Assembly: GCF_000278215.1 (NCBI RefSeq)
Contig: NZ_JH725065.1
Span: 96,547-160,546, forward strand
Reading direction: 5' to 3'
Length of the DNA: 64,000 nucleotides
From: Bartonella rattimassiliensis 15908
GTDB lineage: Bacteria; Pseudomonadota; Alphaproteobacteria; Rhizobiales; Rhizobiaceae
This document shows, one piece after another, positions 19,156 through 29,205 of this stretch. The translations under genes were made by a program, and so were the position numbers. The notes beneath the pieces are model-generated. The model had not been told where the DNA came from and ran no database searches. It saw only the letters and a program-made list of their open reading frames with translations. Numbering within the stretch: position 1 is the stretch's first letter; each line of letters opens with the position of its first letter.

Positions 19156-19721
19156 ATGAATTCTATAATAATTTCATAAAATTATTATATTCTGATTTTT
19201 AGATAAAACATAAAAAGATATTATAGAAGAATAAGAATTATTAATTTCATTTTTATCTTAATTTTTATTTCATTCTACGCTTCTTTTGATATATCTATAG
19301 AGTAACAATTATTCATCTAATGATTTTTTCAAGTGTCATGAAAGAATTTATTAATTAAATTATCTAATTTTATGAGTTATACTTTGTACAAAAAGCAATA
19401 AGTAAATATCTTTCAACTGAATGGTACTTATTATATTTATAAGAAAATTATATAGATCATTTATAGATCAATCTTATATCATATACATTTAGAAATTGAA
19501 ATATAGTATACACAATAATATTTACGATAGCGTTTTTATTGTATGTTTTTAGATAATAATATTATTTAAATTTTTTCAAAATTATTTATTAAAAGATTAT
19601 TTTATATTAAAATATGAACTTTAATTTTTAAACTGTGTCATTTTTGTTATAGATTTTTTGAAAAAAGTGTGAAAATATTGACTATTATTTATGTATCACA
19701 TTAGCTTTTAGAGGAGCAATT
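19156..19721. other. 566-base AT-rich region upstream of the hbp-type gene
   Basis: This is very AT-rich DNA between glnE and the outer-membrane barrel gene. It must carry the promoter and any iron/heme control sites for the latter; Irr- and Fur-type sites are known for Bartonella hbp genes, but I could not identify one by eye. A purine-rich GAGGAG ribosome binding site lies at 19711-19716. I see no coding frame or RNA structure. Confidence 0.55.
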
Positions 19722-20555
19722 ATGATTACAAAATATTTAATTTCAACATCTATATTTTCTTTAATTTCAATTTCTGTAGTACAGGCGGCGGATATTGTTA
19801 TTCCTGAACAGCCTGTTCCTGTTATTGCAACGTCTGCTTTTTCTTGGACAGGATTTTATCTTGGAGGACAGATCGGCAACTTTTCAGGTAAAACAACTGA
19901 AAGTTATTTAAAAGATGAAACTCAAAAGATATGGGATACAATTGGAAAAGAGAATTTACCTAAACTTTCTGGTTTTATAAGAGGAATTTATGCAGGTTCC
20001 AATATTGATATCGATAATGGTTTTATTATAGGTATTGATACGGATCTTATGTGGTTTGATAAAAAGAATACAAAGGATATCCCTCTACCGAAACAAGCTC
20101 AACCTAGAAAAACATTAAAATCTTTAGAAAAAACAAGTCAAACAACAGATTCTCATGAGGATGAAGTTTCAGCGTTACTTATTGAGGCTGTACGTCATAC
20201 TTTAAAACAAAAATGGTCTGGTGCTACACGGGTAAAAGTTGGTTTTGCGATTGAGCGTATGATGCCTTATGTTTCTGGAGGGATTGCTTATACGCAGCTT
20301 CAGAATATTTTTACGACAATAGCTGATAGCAAAAAAAGTGGAGTAATTGATCCTTCTGATTTGCAGCATGATGAAAAAAAGACCATGGTTGGTTATACTC
20401 TTGGAGGGGGTGTTGATTTTGCAATGACTGATAATGTTATTGTGCGTGCAGAATATCGTTATTCAGATTTTGGCAAGAAGAAGTTTGTACATGATAAATT
20501 TGAAATGGGCTACAAGACAAACGATTTCCGCGTGGGTGTAGCTTATAAATTTTAA
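19722..20555 (+). CDS. outer-membrane beta-barrel, Hbp/Omp25-Omp31 family
   Basis: This 277-residue protein has a classic signal peptide ending in VVQA before ADIV. A small outer-membrane barrel follows, with an FSWTGFYLGGQIGN first strand, GGIAYTQL and GYTLGGGVDF internal strands, and a C-terminal strand ending in Phe (GVAYKF), a targeting signal for the outer-membrane assembly machinery. This layout is that of the Bartonella hemin-binding proteins and Brucella Omp25/Omp31. A poorly conserved, Lys- and Thr-rich loop at about 120-150 probably faces outward. Which Hbp paralogue it is (HbpA to HbpE) cannot be told from one copy. It is monocistronic, with a strong terminator downstream. A heme-binding function is known for the family but not shown here. 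Confidence 0.85.
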   Translation: MITKYLISTSIFSLISISVVQAADIVIPEQPVPVIATSAFSWTGFYLGGQIGNFSGKTTESYLKDETQKIWDTIGKENLPKLSGFIRGIYAGSNIDIDNGFIIGIDTDLMWFDKKNTKDIPLPKQAQPRKTLKSLEKTSQTTDSHEDEVSALLIEAVRHTLKQKWSGATRVKVGFAIERMMPYVSGGIAYTQLQNIFTTIADSKKSGVIDPSDLQHDEKKTMVGYTLGGGVDFAMTDNVIVRAEYRYSDFGKKKFVHDKFEMGYKTNDFRVGVAYKF

Positions 20556-20577
20556 TTTTTTCAAAATTAAACAATTT

Positions 20578-20611
20578 AAAAGTCTCATTTTCAAATGAGG
20601 CTTTTATTTTT
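20578..20611 (+). terminator. Rho-independent terminator after the hbp-type gene
   Basis: The arms AAAAGTCTCAT (20578-20588) and ATGAGGCTTTT (20595-20605) pair with one G-U wobble around a six-base loop. The structure is followed by ATTTTTT. It begins 22 bases after the stop codon. Confidence 0.85.
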
Positions 20612-21576
20612 TAATATATGCTGAAAAATATCCTTTACTTATACTTAAGAAGAGGTATCGTTTTATTCGAAATACCTCTCATACAATCTACTTTCCTATT
20701 TTAGGCTAATAAAATATTTTATTTCATAACAAAAAATCGCAAAAAAATTATAAAGCATATAAAATTCTATTCGCAATATAATATAAATTGGTATTTATTA
20801 CCATTTATATTTAATATGAATTATGGAAATAAATAACTAAAAAATGTTCATATTATAATTTTTTATTATTAGATAACTTATTATAGATAATAATGCATAA
20901 ATATACAATAATTTTTAAAAATATTATAAAGTGATTTATAGCAAAAATAGGTAAAAGATCAGAAATTATATCGAGATATAATAAAATTATTATCTATGCT
21001 TATTATTGAGATATAATTGCTTATTTTTTATAAATTTTTAAAATGCATGATCATAACTACCTAGTAATAATAGGGAAGCATTTCAAATCTATTTCTCATA
21101 AATAAATCGATATCATTTATTTGCGTCTTACAAGTGGAATGGATTATTGAAACATATATTTTAGTTATCACCGGGTTTTTATAGTCATTGATATTCAAGC
21201 ATAGAATCTGAATAATACTCTATTATGCTATAAAATATCATCATCTAAGGTAGTAATCTAAGGATTTTACGCATTAAATGCGTTTGGATACGTGTGATGA
21301 AGTTTAAAGCAGGGTTTCTTTAAGGTTTGTTTGTAGTATTTTGTGAAGTAAATCACATGTGCGATCAGCAGGTTGAGTGTTTGATAAGAATTCGGATTAT
21401 TTATTAATCAGATATGGTAAAAATTTTAGTCCTTTGAGACAGAAAGAAAATAAACCAATAATTTTATAAAATAAATTACGTAAGTAGATTAGCAGATGGA
21501 ACTTTCTGAGAGAAATTAGTCTATATACCAAGGAGGGAAAGATTTATCTTTTGAAGGAAGCGTTTTTACAAAGTGT
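20612..21576. other. nearly 1-kb non-coding region
   Basis: This is AT-rich DNA with no supported gene. The part at about 21050-21165 weakly matches the dispersed repeat family (a CATTTCAAATCT block and CTTACAAGTGG). The rest shows nothing I can name. Confidence 0.6.
21050..21165 (+). repeat. dispersed intergenic repeat, copy H (very degenerate)
   Basis: The shared blocks are AACTACC..AATA, CATTTCAAATCT, AATAAATCGAT and CTTACAAGTGGA, in the same order as in the copies near 33.0 and 62.95 kb. This is the weakest match of the family and needs alignment to confirm. Confidence 0.35.
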
Positions 21577-22467
21577 TTAAAAATTAATTGTTTTGGTGCA
21601 TGCAATCTCATTTTGGGGGTTAATAATGCTATAACGTTGCAATTGGCAATGCCATTGGTTTTGTAACCGTTCAATGGAAAATAAGTTAAAGCCTGCGGGT
21701 GGTGTTTTATCACCAAAAGCTTGTGATGCGGAAGGAACACCAACAATAGGAATTTTTTTGATTGGTCCTTCAATGTACTTTAATGTGGGTAAATGAGTGT
21801 GTCCGTGAAGAATAAGTTCACAACCATGATGTTTAATAATATCTAGAAAACGTTTTGTATCTCGTAATTTTTTATGCCAAGATACTGCCTTGGGAAAGGG
21901 AGGATGATGGATCATGATGGCACGAAAAAGGTTATGCTGTGCTGCCTCCTTTAAAAGATGGGATAAAGCTTGCGCTTGCATTTTACCAAAATAACCAGAA
22001 GCTTGAAAAGGTGGTGTCGCAATGGCTGAAGAAGCTGCTATGATGGCGATATCTTTGCGAATGCGCATATAAGGAAAAGGGAAGGCGCTTTTTTGAGGGA
22101 CGTCACCTGTGATCCAAGGTTTGAAGAGAGTACATGCTTTTTGTAAAGCTCCACGGACATAAGCATCATGATTTCCAAATGTCAAAGAAATGTCTTGAGG
22201 TTGTCCTAAGTTAAGTAGCCAACGATAAGCTTGTTCAAATTCCTTATCGAGAGCAAGATTTACAAGATCGCCAGAGATTACAAGGTGATCAGGCTTTGTT
22301 TTGTACAAGGCATCTATTAAAGTTTCTAGGACATTAGTTGCCATTTGATTCTTACGGTTTTTTTGCCAATTCAGGTAACCGGTAAGACGTTTCCCAGTAA
22401 GCTCGAAGAGGGAAGGTTGCGGAAGAGGTGAAAGGTGTATATCCGATATATGGGCAAGATAAAACAT
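21577..22467 (-). CDS. calcineurin-like metallophosphoesterase
   Basis: From ATG 22467 the protein is about 296 residues and opens with the metal-binding motif AHISDIHLSP. The other blocks of the metallophosphoesterase fold follow in order: SGDLVN, FGNHDAYV, MIHHPPFP and LHGHTHLP. These residues coordinate two metal ions that hydrolyse phosphodiester or phosphomonoester bonds. Similar stand-alone enzymes include cyclic-nucleotide phosphodiesterases (CpdA) and UDP-diacylglucosamine hydrolases; the sequence alone does not say which. There is no signal peptide from this start, so it is probably cytoplasmic. A start at 22509 would add a hydrophobic stretch of 14 residues. The gene stands alone between two long gaps. 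Confidence 0.88.
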   Translation of the reverse strand: MFYLAHISDIHLSPLPQPSLFELTGKRLTGYLNWQKNRKNQMATNVLETLIDALYKTKPDHLVISGDLVNLALDKEFEQAYRWLLNLGQPQDISLTFGNHDAYVRGALQKACTLFKPWITGDVPQKSAFPFPYMRIRKDIAIIAASSAIATPPFQASGYFGKMQAQALSHLLKEAAQHNLFRAIMIHHPPFPKAVSWHKKLRDTKRFLDIIKHHGCELILHGHTHLPTLKYIEGPIKKIPIVGVPSASQAFGDKTPPAGFNLFSIERLQNQWHCQLQRYSIINPQNEIACTKTINF

Positions 22468-23405
22468 AAAATCTCGTAGAATGTTAAAAATGACTAAAAG
22501 AGGAAACATAAGATAAGTTGGTGCTGAAAAACAAGTAAAGATTATAAAATGAAGAATATCTTATTAAAAATATGAGAAAATTTTGTATAAAATTAATGCT
22601 GTATTGATTTTTAAAATGAAAAAAGCAATATAATACAACATATCATGAGTTGTAACCAATATGTTTTTTGTATAACAGGATAAACTTTAGAAAGGTAATC
22701 ATAAAGTTTTAGGACATTTAAACAGCTTTTATACGATCACACATTATTATAAAAAATCTAATCATTTAAGTGTGAAATGCAAAAGAATGTGTTGTATTTT
22801 AAACTATCAAGAGTTTTCGTGGCTTTGCGCTGCAATGTATTATTCTCTAATTAATGGGCGGCTATATTCCACGCCAAATAAAACATATCAAACAAAATGT
22901 TCGGGATAAAATATCCAAATATCATTGTGTTGTACAGACACACATTTATAAAAAAACGTTTTCCAAAGCGCTTGAGTCAATTTTACGAAGATATTCGGTG
23001 CTATAACGAGAAAGCTTCTTATGAAGTTGATAAAGCTTATTGTACACAATCATCTCTACGCTTATACAAACTGCAAATCAAAACCATCATGCTATTTCTC
23101 CTCCAACTTTGTAAAAATCTTTGCTTTTGGAGGATTCATAAGAGATATTACTCTCTCTTCTTCAATGTTTTCTTACCCATATAATACTCTTCTTCTAACG
23201 ATATGCAAGAGAATGATTTTTATTGATTTAATTTGAGGATATTTAAAATATGGAAAATTCTACTATATTTAAAGTTATTACTCAATATACAACAAGAATG
23301 ATAAATTATTATTATAAATCAATATGTTAAATAATTATAAAAGATAAGTAAAGACACAAAAGGATAAACTGAATTATAAAATCATTATACAAAATCTCAG
23401 ACTTT
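22468..23405. other. long non-coding gap with a repeat copy
   Basis: No convincing gene lies between the metallophosphoesterase and the large membrane protein gene. The right half (about 22985-23345) is a dispersed-repeat copy. A 95-codon plus-strand frame at 22897-23184 lies largely inside that repeat and has no family resemblance. Confidence 0.6.
22985..23345 (-). repeat. dispersed intergenic repeat, copy F
   Basis: This copy aligns with copy A over most of its length in the same orientation. The shared blocks are GCTATAACGAGAAAGC near 23000, ACCATCATGCTATTT near 23080, GGATTCATAAG near 23133, GATATGCAAGAGAATG near 23200, TTTTATTGATTTAATTTGA near 23217 and a final AATTATTATTATAAATCAA near 23300. 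Identity is moderate but collinear, so common origin is more likely than chance AT-richness. Confidence 0.55.
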
Positions 23406-25502
23406 TTAACGGCCTTCACGATACCACATGCTGCTCAACAGTAAAAGGCAAGCAAGTAGTGCAAAAAAACCAGAAAATATCGAAAAATAAGAAGTATTGA
23501 TTAAACGGGTTTCTTTCGCTTCTTTCAGAATAATTGAATGTGCTGGGGAATGGGATGGACTTATTTTTGATTGTATCAACTTGAATGGAGGAAGATGAAT
23601 GTTTTCTTTCCCCTTAACGTTTAAACGTCCGATGTAGCCACCAGTATGCTTAATAATGGGAGCTAGTTTTTCTTTTGTTGAAATTAAATCAAACAATTCA
23701 GGATTGTCGATAATCCCTACAGAAGAAAGTATTGTTAAATCACCATTTTTAATGGTAAAAATTCCTGTTTCATCAGTTGTCATAGTTGCGGTAAAGAGAC
23801 CTTCCTGCTCTTTGGTGAGAATAATATTTTCTTTTTTCCCAGAGGGAAAGATTATTTCAACGGGGGCTGGATATTCTTTGAGGGTTTGGCGGCGAATTGT
23901 TAAATGATGAAGGCTGCTGCTTGCGCTTAATTTTTCTTCCTCAAGTTCTGGTTCTTTCATGAGCCAATGGGCAATTCGTCGATAAAGAGCTGCATAAGGA
24001 CCGCCGCCTTCGAAACCTCGTGCCCAAAGCCAGCTTTCATCGGAAAGCAACATACCTACACGCCCTTTATCAACGTGGGAGAGAAGTAAAAGTGGTTGAT
24101 CATTAGCTCCTTTCATGAGGGCGATACCGTTATTTATGTTTTGAATAGCAATTTGTCGCAACCAATGCCCCCATTGAGAAGCGGGATAGTCAGGTGTTGC
24201 AAGACCCCTTGTGACAGGATGGCGTTCACCTTCCTTTGTTAATGCAGGGCGAAAAGGTTTTTCAATAATCTTTCCATTAGGCAATGCCGGTAGAATGCTT
24301 ATGAGCGGTGTTTTTGCAAGTGAGTTTGCTTGGGTAAATTCAGGTCCTGTTACCATCAGCAGTGCACCACCCTTTTGGACATATTGTACGATATAATCAT
24401 AATAGATTAAGGGGAGAACAGCAGAGTGCTGGTAGCCATCAAGGATGATGAGATCAAAGTTATTAATCTCTTCAACGAAGAGTTTTCTTGTTGGAAAGAC
24501 CACCAAAGATAATTGGCTTAAAGGCGTATTATCCGCTTTGGTAGGGGGGCGTAAAATAGTAAAGTGAACAAGATCAATATTGGAGTCGCCTTTCAAAAGG
24601 TCACGCCATGTCCGTTCTCCATTATAAGGGGCACCTGAAATAAGCAGAACGCGTAAATTTTCTCTGATACCTTCAATGGTTGTTATGGCAAGGTTGTTTT
24701 CAAAGCTTAGTTCACCTTTGTGTGGATCGGTGGTTGCTTCGATAATATTTTTTTCAGCATGAGGAAGGATAATTTCGGTTTGAAAAATGACGCCAGGAGT
24801 CACAGAATATTGGCCAACCTTTTGTCCATTGACGCTTACCGTAATATCGGCTTTCTGGGGTATTATTTCTTGGGGAAGACCTTTATCTTCTACCAAAATG
24901 GAAAGCATTTGTGGTTTGTTAACAAGAGCAAAGCGTGGAGGAGAAATAAACTTGATTTGACGATCAAATTCATTTGAGTGTCCTGTGATCAGAGCATTGA
25001 GAGGCGCTTCATAATGAAGATCTAATAGATCAGGGATGTCATGCACTTGTCCATCAGTGATAAAAATGGTTCCTGCATAACGAGAGGGCGGTACATCAGA
25101 GACAGCTTGTGTTAAAGCATCAAACAAATTCGTTGAGGGAGAATATTGATTATCAGCAAGTTTTCCAGCTTCAATAAAACGTGGTTCAAATTGTGGATAA
25201 TGTGCCAATGTTTCGATTAATTGCGCGCGCGCTTCATCACTGTCGCTTATCCGTGTTCCAAATGTTTGGCTTTTGCTGCGATCAATGACAATACCTACCG
25301 TACTTTTCAGCGGTTCGCGCTGTTCTTTGATAATCATGGGATTGAGCAAAGTAAGAATGAGGGCACTCAATGCCATTAGACGAAATAAAGACCCCTGACG
25401 CTTTGTTACAAAACCAACAATGATAAAAAGAATGGATATTCCGCTTAACAGCAGAATCCAAAAGAGTGGTAATAAAGGCTGAAAAGTGAAAAGTGGTATC
25501 AT
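23406..25502 (-). CDS. large membrane-anchored protein of the MoxR operon (GATase1/VWA-like)
   Basis: This 698-residue protein has two N-terminal membrane helices (about 8-30 and 38-55) and one C-terminal helix (about 672-692) with a basic tail. The periplasmic part begins with a von Willebrand factor A-like region containing VIDRSKS and FITDGQ. It continues with a glutamine-amidotransferase-like fold (for example NFDLIILDGYQ, GGALLMVTGPE and a GRVGMLLSDESW stretch). I see no clear catalytic cysteine, so that fold is probably structural or for binding. It is the last gene of the four-gene leftward moxR operon, overlapping the DUF4159 gene by one base. Similar proteins accompany moxR and DUF58 genes in rhizobia and have no known activity. 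Confidence 0.75.
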   Translation of the reverse strand: MIPLFTFQPLLPLFWILLLSGISILFIIVGFVTKRQGSLFRLMALSALILTLLNPMIIKEQREPLKSTVGIVIDRSKSQTFGTRISDSDEARAQLIETLAHYPQFEPRFIEAGKLADNQYSPSTNLFDALTQAVSDVPPSRYAGTIFITDGQVHDIPDLLDLHYEAPLNALITGHSNEFDRQIKFISPPRFALVNKPQMLSILVEDKGLPQEIIPQKADITVSVNGQKVGQYSVTPGVIFQTEIILPHAEKNIIEATTDPHKGELSFENNLAITTIEGIRENLRVLLISGAPYNGERTWRDLLKGDSNIDLVHFTILRPPTKADNTPLSQLSLVVFPTRKLFVEEINNFDLIILDGYQHSAVLPLIYYDYIVQYVQKGGALLMVTGPEFTQANSLAKTPLISILPALPNGKIIEKPFRPALTKEGERHPVTRGLATPDYPASQWGHWLRQIAIQNINNGIALMKGANDQPLLLLSHVDKGRVGMLLSDESWLWARGFEGGGPYAALYRRIAHWLMKEPELEEEKLSASSSLHHLTIRRQTLKEYPAPVEIIFPSGKKENIILTKEQEGLFTATMTTDETGIFTIKNGDLTILSSVGIIDNPELFDLISTKEKLAPIIKHTGGYIGRLNVKGKENIHLPPFKLIQSKISPSHSPAHSIILKEAKETRLINTSYFSIFSGFFALLACLLLLSSMWYREGR

Positions 25503-28297
25503 TACCTTCTTTCTCTTTTAAAGCGTTCCAAGAGTGCAGGAACATGAACTTGGTCTGCTTTATAGTTTCCTGTAAGCACATAAAGAACAATATTTAAACC
25601 TGCACGAAATGCCCATAGGCGTTGCATTGGATCATTGGGAACAAGGGGATATTTCCATTTTCCCTTTTCATCGAGAGCCCAAGCGCTGGCAAAGTTATTT
25701 GCGGTGATGAGCAGGGAACTTACATTATCGCCGCTGGCAAGAGAATTTGTATTTTTTTTGTTCGTTGATGAAGATTCAACCCATAAAGGTGAACCACGGT
25801 AGAGACCAGGAAAATCTGGCATAATATAAAAAGAACGTGCAACAACATGATCTGTTGATGCTGGCTCAAGGGATGGAATGTTTAACTCTTTTAAGATAGT
25901 TCGTAATTTTTGCGTTTCTGGTGTGGACTTTCCTTCAAGATTAAGGTTACTCTTTATCTGGTCACGTGTGTCAAATAAAATTGTTCCTCCATGTTTCATA
26001 AAGTTATTTATTTTTTCAAGAATTTTAGGGGTTGGTATAGAACTCTGAACATCAATTGGCCAGTAAATAAGGGGATAAAAGGAGAGTTCATCTTTATCGA
26101 GGTCAAGTGCTGTAACAGAGCCCGGGGAAAGCATTGTGCGCTCTGCGATAAATTGGCTTAAGGCTTCTAGACCATTTTTACTCGTTGTATCAATTTCATG
26201 ATTGTTTGTTATAACATAGGCAAGGTGCGTTGCACCAGCAGCTTGTACATCATCATGATGATTTTCTATGGTTTGTGCATGAAGGGTTGGATCATATGAA
26301 AACAAGGCAATAAGAATTATGAGAGAAAGAAAAAACATATTATGTCGTTTATTGAAGGAAACAATACCTCTTATCCATAAAATGAGAAAATTGTCAAAGG
26401 CGAATAATAAGGTAGCTAATCCTAAAAATGGACCGATAAGATTTTTTTCTTTTGTATCGTAAGATAAAGGACTCTTGTTAAGTGAAGTTGGTAATGATGA
26501 TTGTTTCATCAAGCGTGATGAATGGGTTAAGAGATTGAGCGCATAAAAATCATTTTTAACACCATAAAGTCCTGGTGGAGTATGATAGGAAGGACGGGGA
26601 GGATTTTGAGCATTAAAGCTCAGTGGAACAACATCAGAAGACGGTACTTGTAGTTGTCCATCAGCGGCTATAATTCGCCAAGGGCTTTGTAATATTGTTC
26701 TTTTTTCTCTGTGTGTTGGGTTTGGGGTTTCGTAAGATCCTAATGTAATTAGTTTTTGCAACATTTGTGCAAAAAAGCCAGAAAGAGGAAGATTAGACCA
26801 TGTTAGATCAGGGGCAATATGAATGAAAATGAGTGTACCTTTACCACATTTTGCCGCTGTAATAAGAGGGGTTCCATCCGAAAGGCTAAGCCATGTTTTT
26901 TCAAAAAGGTTTGGAGTTGGTTCTGCCAAGATTTGGCGCGAGACAGTGACATCTTCTGGAAAAGGAAGATTAAAGAAAAAGCTATTTTTTGCAAAAGGTG
27001 CAAGCTTTTGTGGTTTTGTCCAAGACATAATACTTCCAAGAGAACGTTGCCCCTGACGCAGCGGTATTGGAAGGAGGCTATCGTAATGTTCTGCGCTACT
27101 GAGCTTTTCTCCTGCAAAGCGAATGAGTGTTCCCCCTTCATTTATAAAATCAGAAAGTTTTTTTTCCGCTTTTTCAGGGATATTAACAATGTCGCCTATA
27201 ATCAAAACAGATGGATTTTGTTTAAGCAAATGATCAATATCCATTGAAAGCTCTCTTCCCGCAGCTGTTATAAGCTGTGTGTGACCTTGTAATGCTTTAA
27301 TAATATAATAAAATGGAGAAAGTAAAGGCTGTGCCATTTCATTGGTATCTGGTGAGAGAAGAGCAACACGGCTTATCTTGTTATGGCTGTCTACTAGGAA
27401 GGTTGCTGCAGCATGGTTTTGGTTATTGATTTTTATCCACGCGATATCGTTGTGTAATTCAAGGGGGATATCAAAAGGAACCAGGGCTGTTGTTTCTCCT
27501 TCTGAGAAACTTTTCGTAAATTGACCGAGAAGTTGATTGTCTGAATCATAGAGGCTGAGTGTAGCGGGAGCTTGGCTGTGTGTTGTTGAGCGGATAATAC
27601 GCGCAACCATATTTCCATTGTTATTTTCTATGGCTGTTATGCTGATTAAATCGGAAATATCAGCCAAATACCATAAAAAGTTTCTAGGTTTTAATTCTTC
27701 AATCAGAGCAAAAGTTTGCTCATCTTCATTTGTTTGTAATCCATCGCTTAAATAAGCAATATCAAGAGGTTTTCCTTTGGTTATTTCGCTGAGTTTTTTG
27801 AGTATATGCACACGGTTGACAGGCCAAGGATGTGGTTGCAAATGCATTAAGTGTTGTTTTATAATCTTTGCTGATTGAGGCTCCATATTGGAGATATCAT
27901 TTTCAGCTGTTGCAACAAGATAAACATTTTTTTGCTGTTTTTCTGCTTGTGCAAGGATTATTTCAGCAGTAGAGATGCGTTTTTTCCACTCTTTTACAGA
28001 TACCCAACCATTATCAATGATGAGGGCAAGGGGTTGGGATCCAGACAAGTCTATTGTTTTTTGATTCCAAGTGGGACCGGCTAAAGCTATGATAACAAGT
28101 GCGGCTATGGTTAAACGCAACAAGAGCAACCACCAAGGTGTATGTTTTGTGGTTTCCTGCAGCTGAGTTAGTTTGGGTAAGAAACGTAAAGGAGGAAAAA
28201 GCTCTTTACGCGGAGATGGGGGAGTTATCCGCAATAGCCACAAAATGACCGGTAGGAATAAAAGTCCTAGTAACAGAAAAGGAGCGGAAAAACTCAA
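25502..28297 (-). CDS. DUF4159 / BatA-like N-terminal domain membrane protein
   Basis: This 931-residue protein begins with the aerotolerance BatA-type N-terminal hairpin: the first helix starts FLLLGLLFLPVILWLL, followed by TPPSPRKELFPPLRFL and a second helix near 60-78. A long extracytoplasmic part follows with a VWA-like segment near 90-210. Another membrane segment lies at about 625-665, and the C-terminal DUF4159 domain follows (about 690-920), with HGGTILFDTRDQ and a final RAGLNIVLYVLTGNYK. It overlaps the DUF58 gene by four bases and the next gene by one, indicating tight translational coupling. The family is thought to act with MoxR ATPases in the envelope, but no substrate is established. 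Confidence 0.85.
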   Translation of the reverse strand: MSFSAPFLLLGLLFLPVILWLLRITPPSPRKELFPPLRFLPKLTQLQETTKHTPWWLLLLRLTIAALVIIALAGPTWNQKTIDLSGSQPLALIIDNGWVSVKEWKKRISTAEIILAQAEKQQKNVYLVATAENDISNMEPQSAKIIKQHLMHLQPHPWPVNRVHILKKLSEITKGKPLDIAYLSDGLQTNEDEQTFALIEELKPRNFLWYLADISDLISITAIENNNGNMVARIIRSTTHSQAPATLSLYDSDNQLLGQFTKSFSEGETTALVPFDIPLELHNDIAWIKINNQNHAAATFLVDSHNKISRVALLSPDTNEMAQPLLSPFYYIIKALQGHTQLITAAGRELSMDIDHLLKQNPSVLIIGDIVNIPEKAEKKLSDFINEGGTLIRFAGEKLSSAEHYDSLLPIPLRQGQRSLGSIMSWTKPQKLAPFAKNSFFFNLPFPEDVTVSRQILAEPTPNLFEKTWLSLSDGTPLITAAKCGKGTLIFIHIAPDLTWSNLPLSGFFAQMLQKLITLGSYETPNPTHREKRTILQSPWRIIAADGQLQVPSSDVVPLSFNAQNPPRPSYHTPPGLYGVKNDFYALNLLTHSSRLMKQSSLPTSLNKSPLSYDTKEKNLIGPFLGLATLLFAFDNFLILWIRGIVSFNKRHNMFFLSLIILIALFSYDPTLHAQTIENHHDDVQAAGATHLAYVITNNHEIDTTSKNGLEALSQFIAERTMLSPGSVTALDLDKDELSFYPLIYWPIDVQSSIPTPKILEKINNFMKHGGTILFDTRDQIKSNLNLEGKSTPETQKLRTILKELNIPSLEPASTDHVVARSFYIMPDFPGLYRGSPLWVESSSTNKKNTNSLASGDNVSSLLITANNFASAWALDEKGKWKYPLVPNDPMQRLWAFRAGLNIVLYVLTGNYKADQVHVPALLERFKRERR

Positions 28298-29205
28298 AGC
28301 GTCCTCCTTTTTTGCAATGAAGAGTCGCTCATTGTATTTGCAAGATGCAAAATGGTTTTTGTTAAGGGTTTATCCGTTGTACTAACGTGATAAGACCATC
28401 CTTGACGTGCGCAAAAATTTGCTAATTCTTGTCGTCGTGCTTTATATAGCTTACAGTAGTTGTTACGAAGGTTTTCTACTTTTGCGAAAACGTGTTTTTC
28501 TTTCGTTTCAGGGTCAAAAAATTCTGTACGACCTGCGTAGGGAAAATTTTCTTCTGCGGGGTCAGCAATTTCGATTAAATGAGCTGTTACTTTTTTTGTG
28601 AATAAAACGGTTAAATGTTGGATGATTTTTTCAGGATAATCGAGAAAATCACTTATTATAATAGCATGTGAAGAACGTGTAATCGTTGAAAGATCCGGAA
28701 ATGAATTTTCATCTGAACGATTTTCTAAAGCGAAAGCTATTTGTTCTACTACATTGGATGTCATTGTGGGGGGCATTAAATTGGGCATAGCAATATGTTC
28801 ACCACTACGTGCGAGAAGTGTTGCCACGGCAAGAGTCAGAATGATAGCATAATTGCCTTTAGAGATTTTAGAAAAGCGTGAACAGTAATGCATCGATGCG
28901 CTCTGATCAGGCCAAAGCCAAACGGTTTGTGTCATTTGCCATTCGCGCTCACGTAGATACGTATTTTCATCACGTGCTGAGCGACGCCAGTCAATACGAG
29001 CAATAGATTCTCCTTCAACATAAGGGCGAAATTGCCAAAAATTTTCTCCATTACCGTGTTTCCGTTGCCTATGCCATCCGGTTATCAGTGTATTAGCAAT
29101 ATGACGTGCTTGTAGAAGGAAATATGGCATTTTACCAATATCTTTATGCAGTACAGCTGCCAACGATAAGGGAGACTTTTGTAAAACTTTTTTGCCAATA
29201 GCCAT
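28294..29205 (-). CDS. DUF58 domain protein of the MoxR operon
   Basis: This 303-residue soluble protein contains the DUF58 signature, FRPYVEGESIARIDWRRSAR, near residues 56-75. A VWA-like core follows with a DQSASMHY metal-site-like motif near residue 101 and IIISDFLD near 190. DUF58 proteins are encoded next to MoxR ATPases in many bacteria and are believed to be their adaptor or client. This one begins one base after the moxR stop and overlaps the DUF4159 gene by four bases. There is no signal peptide, so it is probably cytoplasmic. The individual function is unknown; the operon membership is very clear. Confidence 0.9.
   Translation of the reverse strand: MAIGKKVLQKSPLSLAAVLHKDIGKMPYFLLQARHIANTLITGWHRQRKHGNGENFWQFRPYVEGESIARIDWRRSARDENTYLREREWQMTQTVWLWPDQSASMHYCSRFSKISKGNYAIILTLAVATLLARSGEHIAMPNLMPPTMTSNVVEQIAFALENRSDENSFPDLSTITRSSHAIIISDFLDYPEKIIQHLTVLFTKKVTAHLIEIADPAEENFPYAGRTEFFDPETKEKHVFAKVENLRNNYCKLYKARRQELANFCARQGWSYHVSTTDKPLTKTILHLANTMSDSSLQKRRTL

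Noticed and set aside
22897-23184. 95-codon plus-strand frame in the gap left of the MoxR operon
   Set aside because: It lies largely inside a dispersed repeat copy, has no ribosome binding site or family, and the repeat is not open in other copies.
26803-27247. Overlapping frames on both strands inside the DUF4159 gene
   Set aside because: The DUF4159 frame is continuous across the region and shows the expected domains; the others are chance frames.
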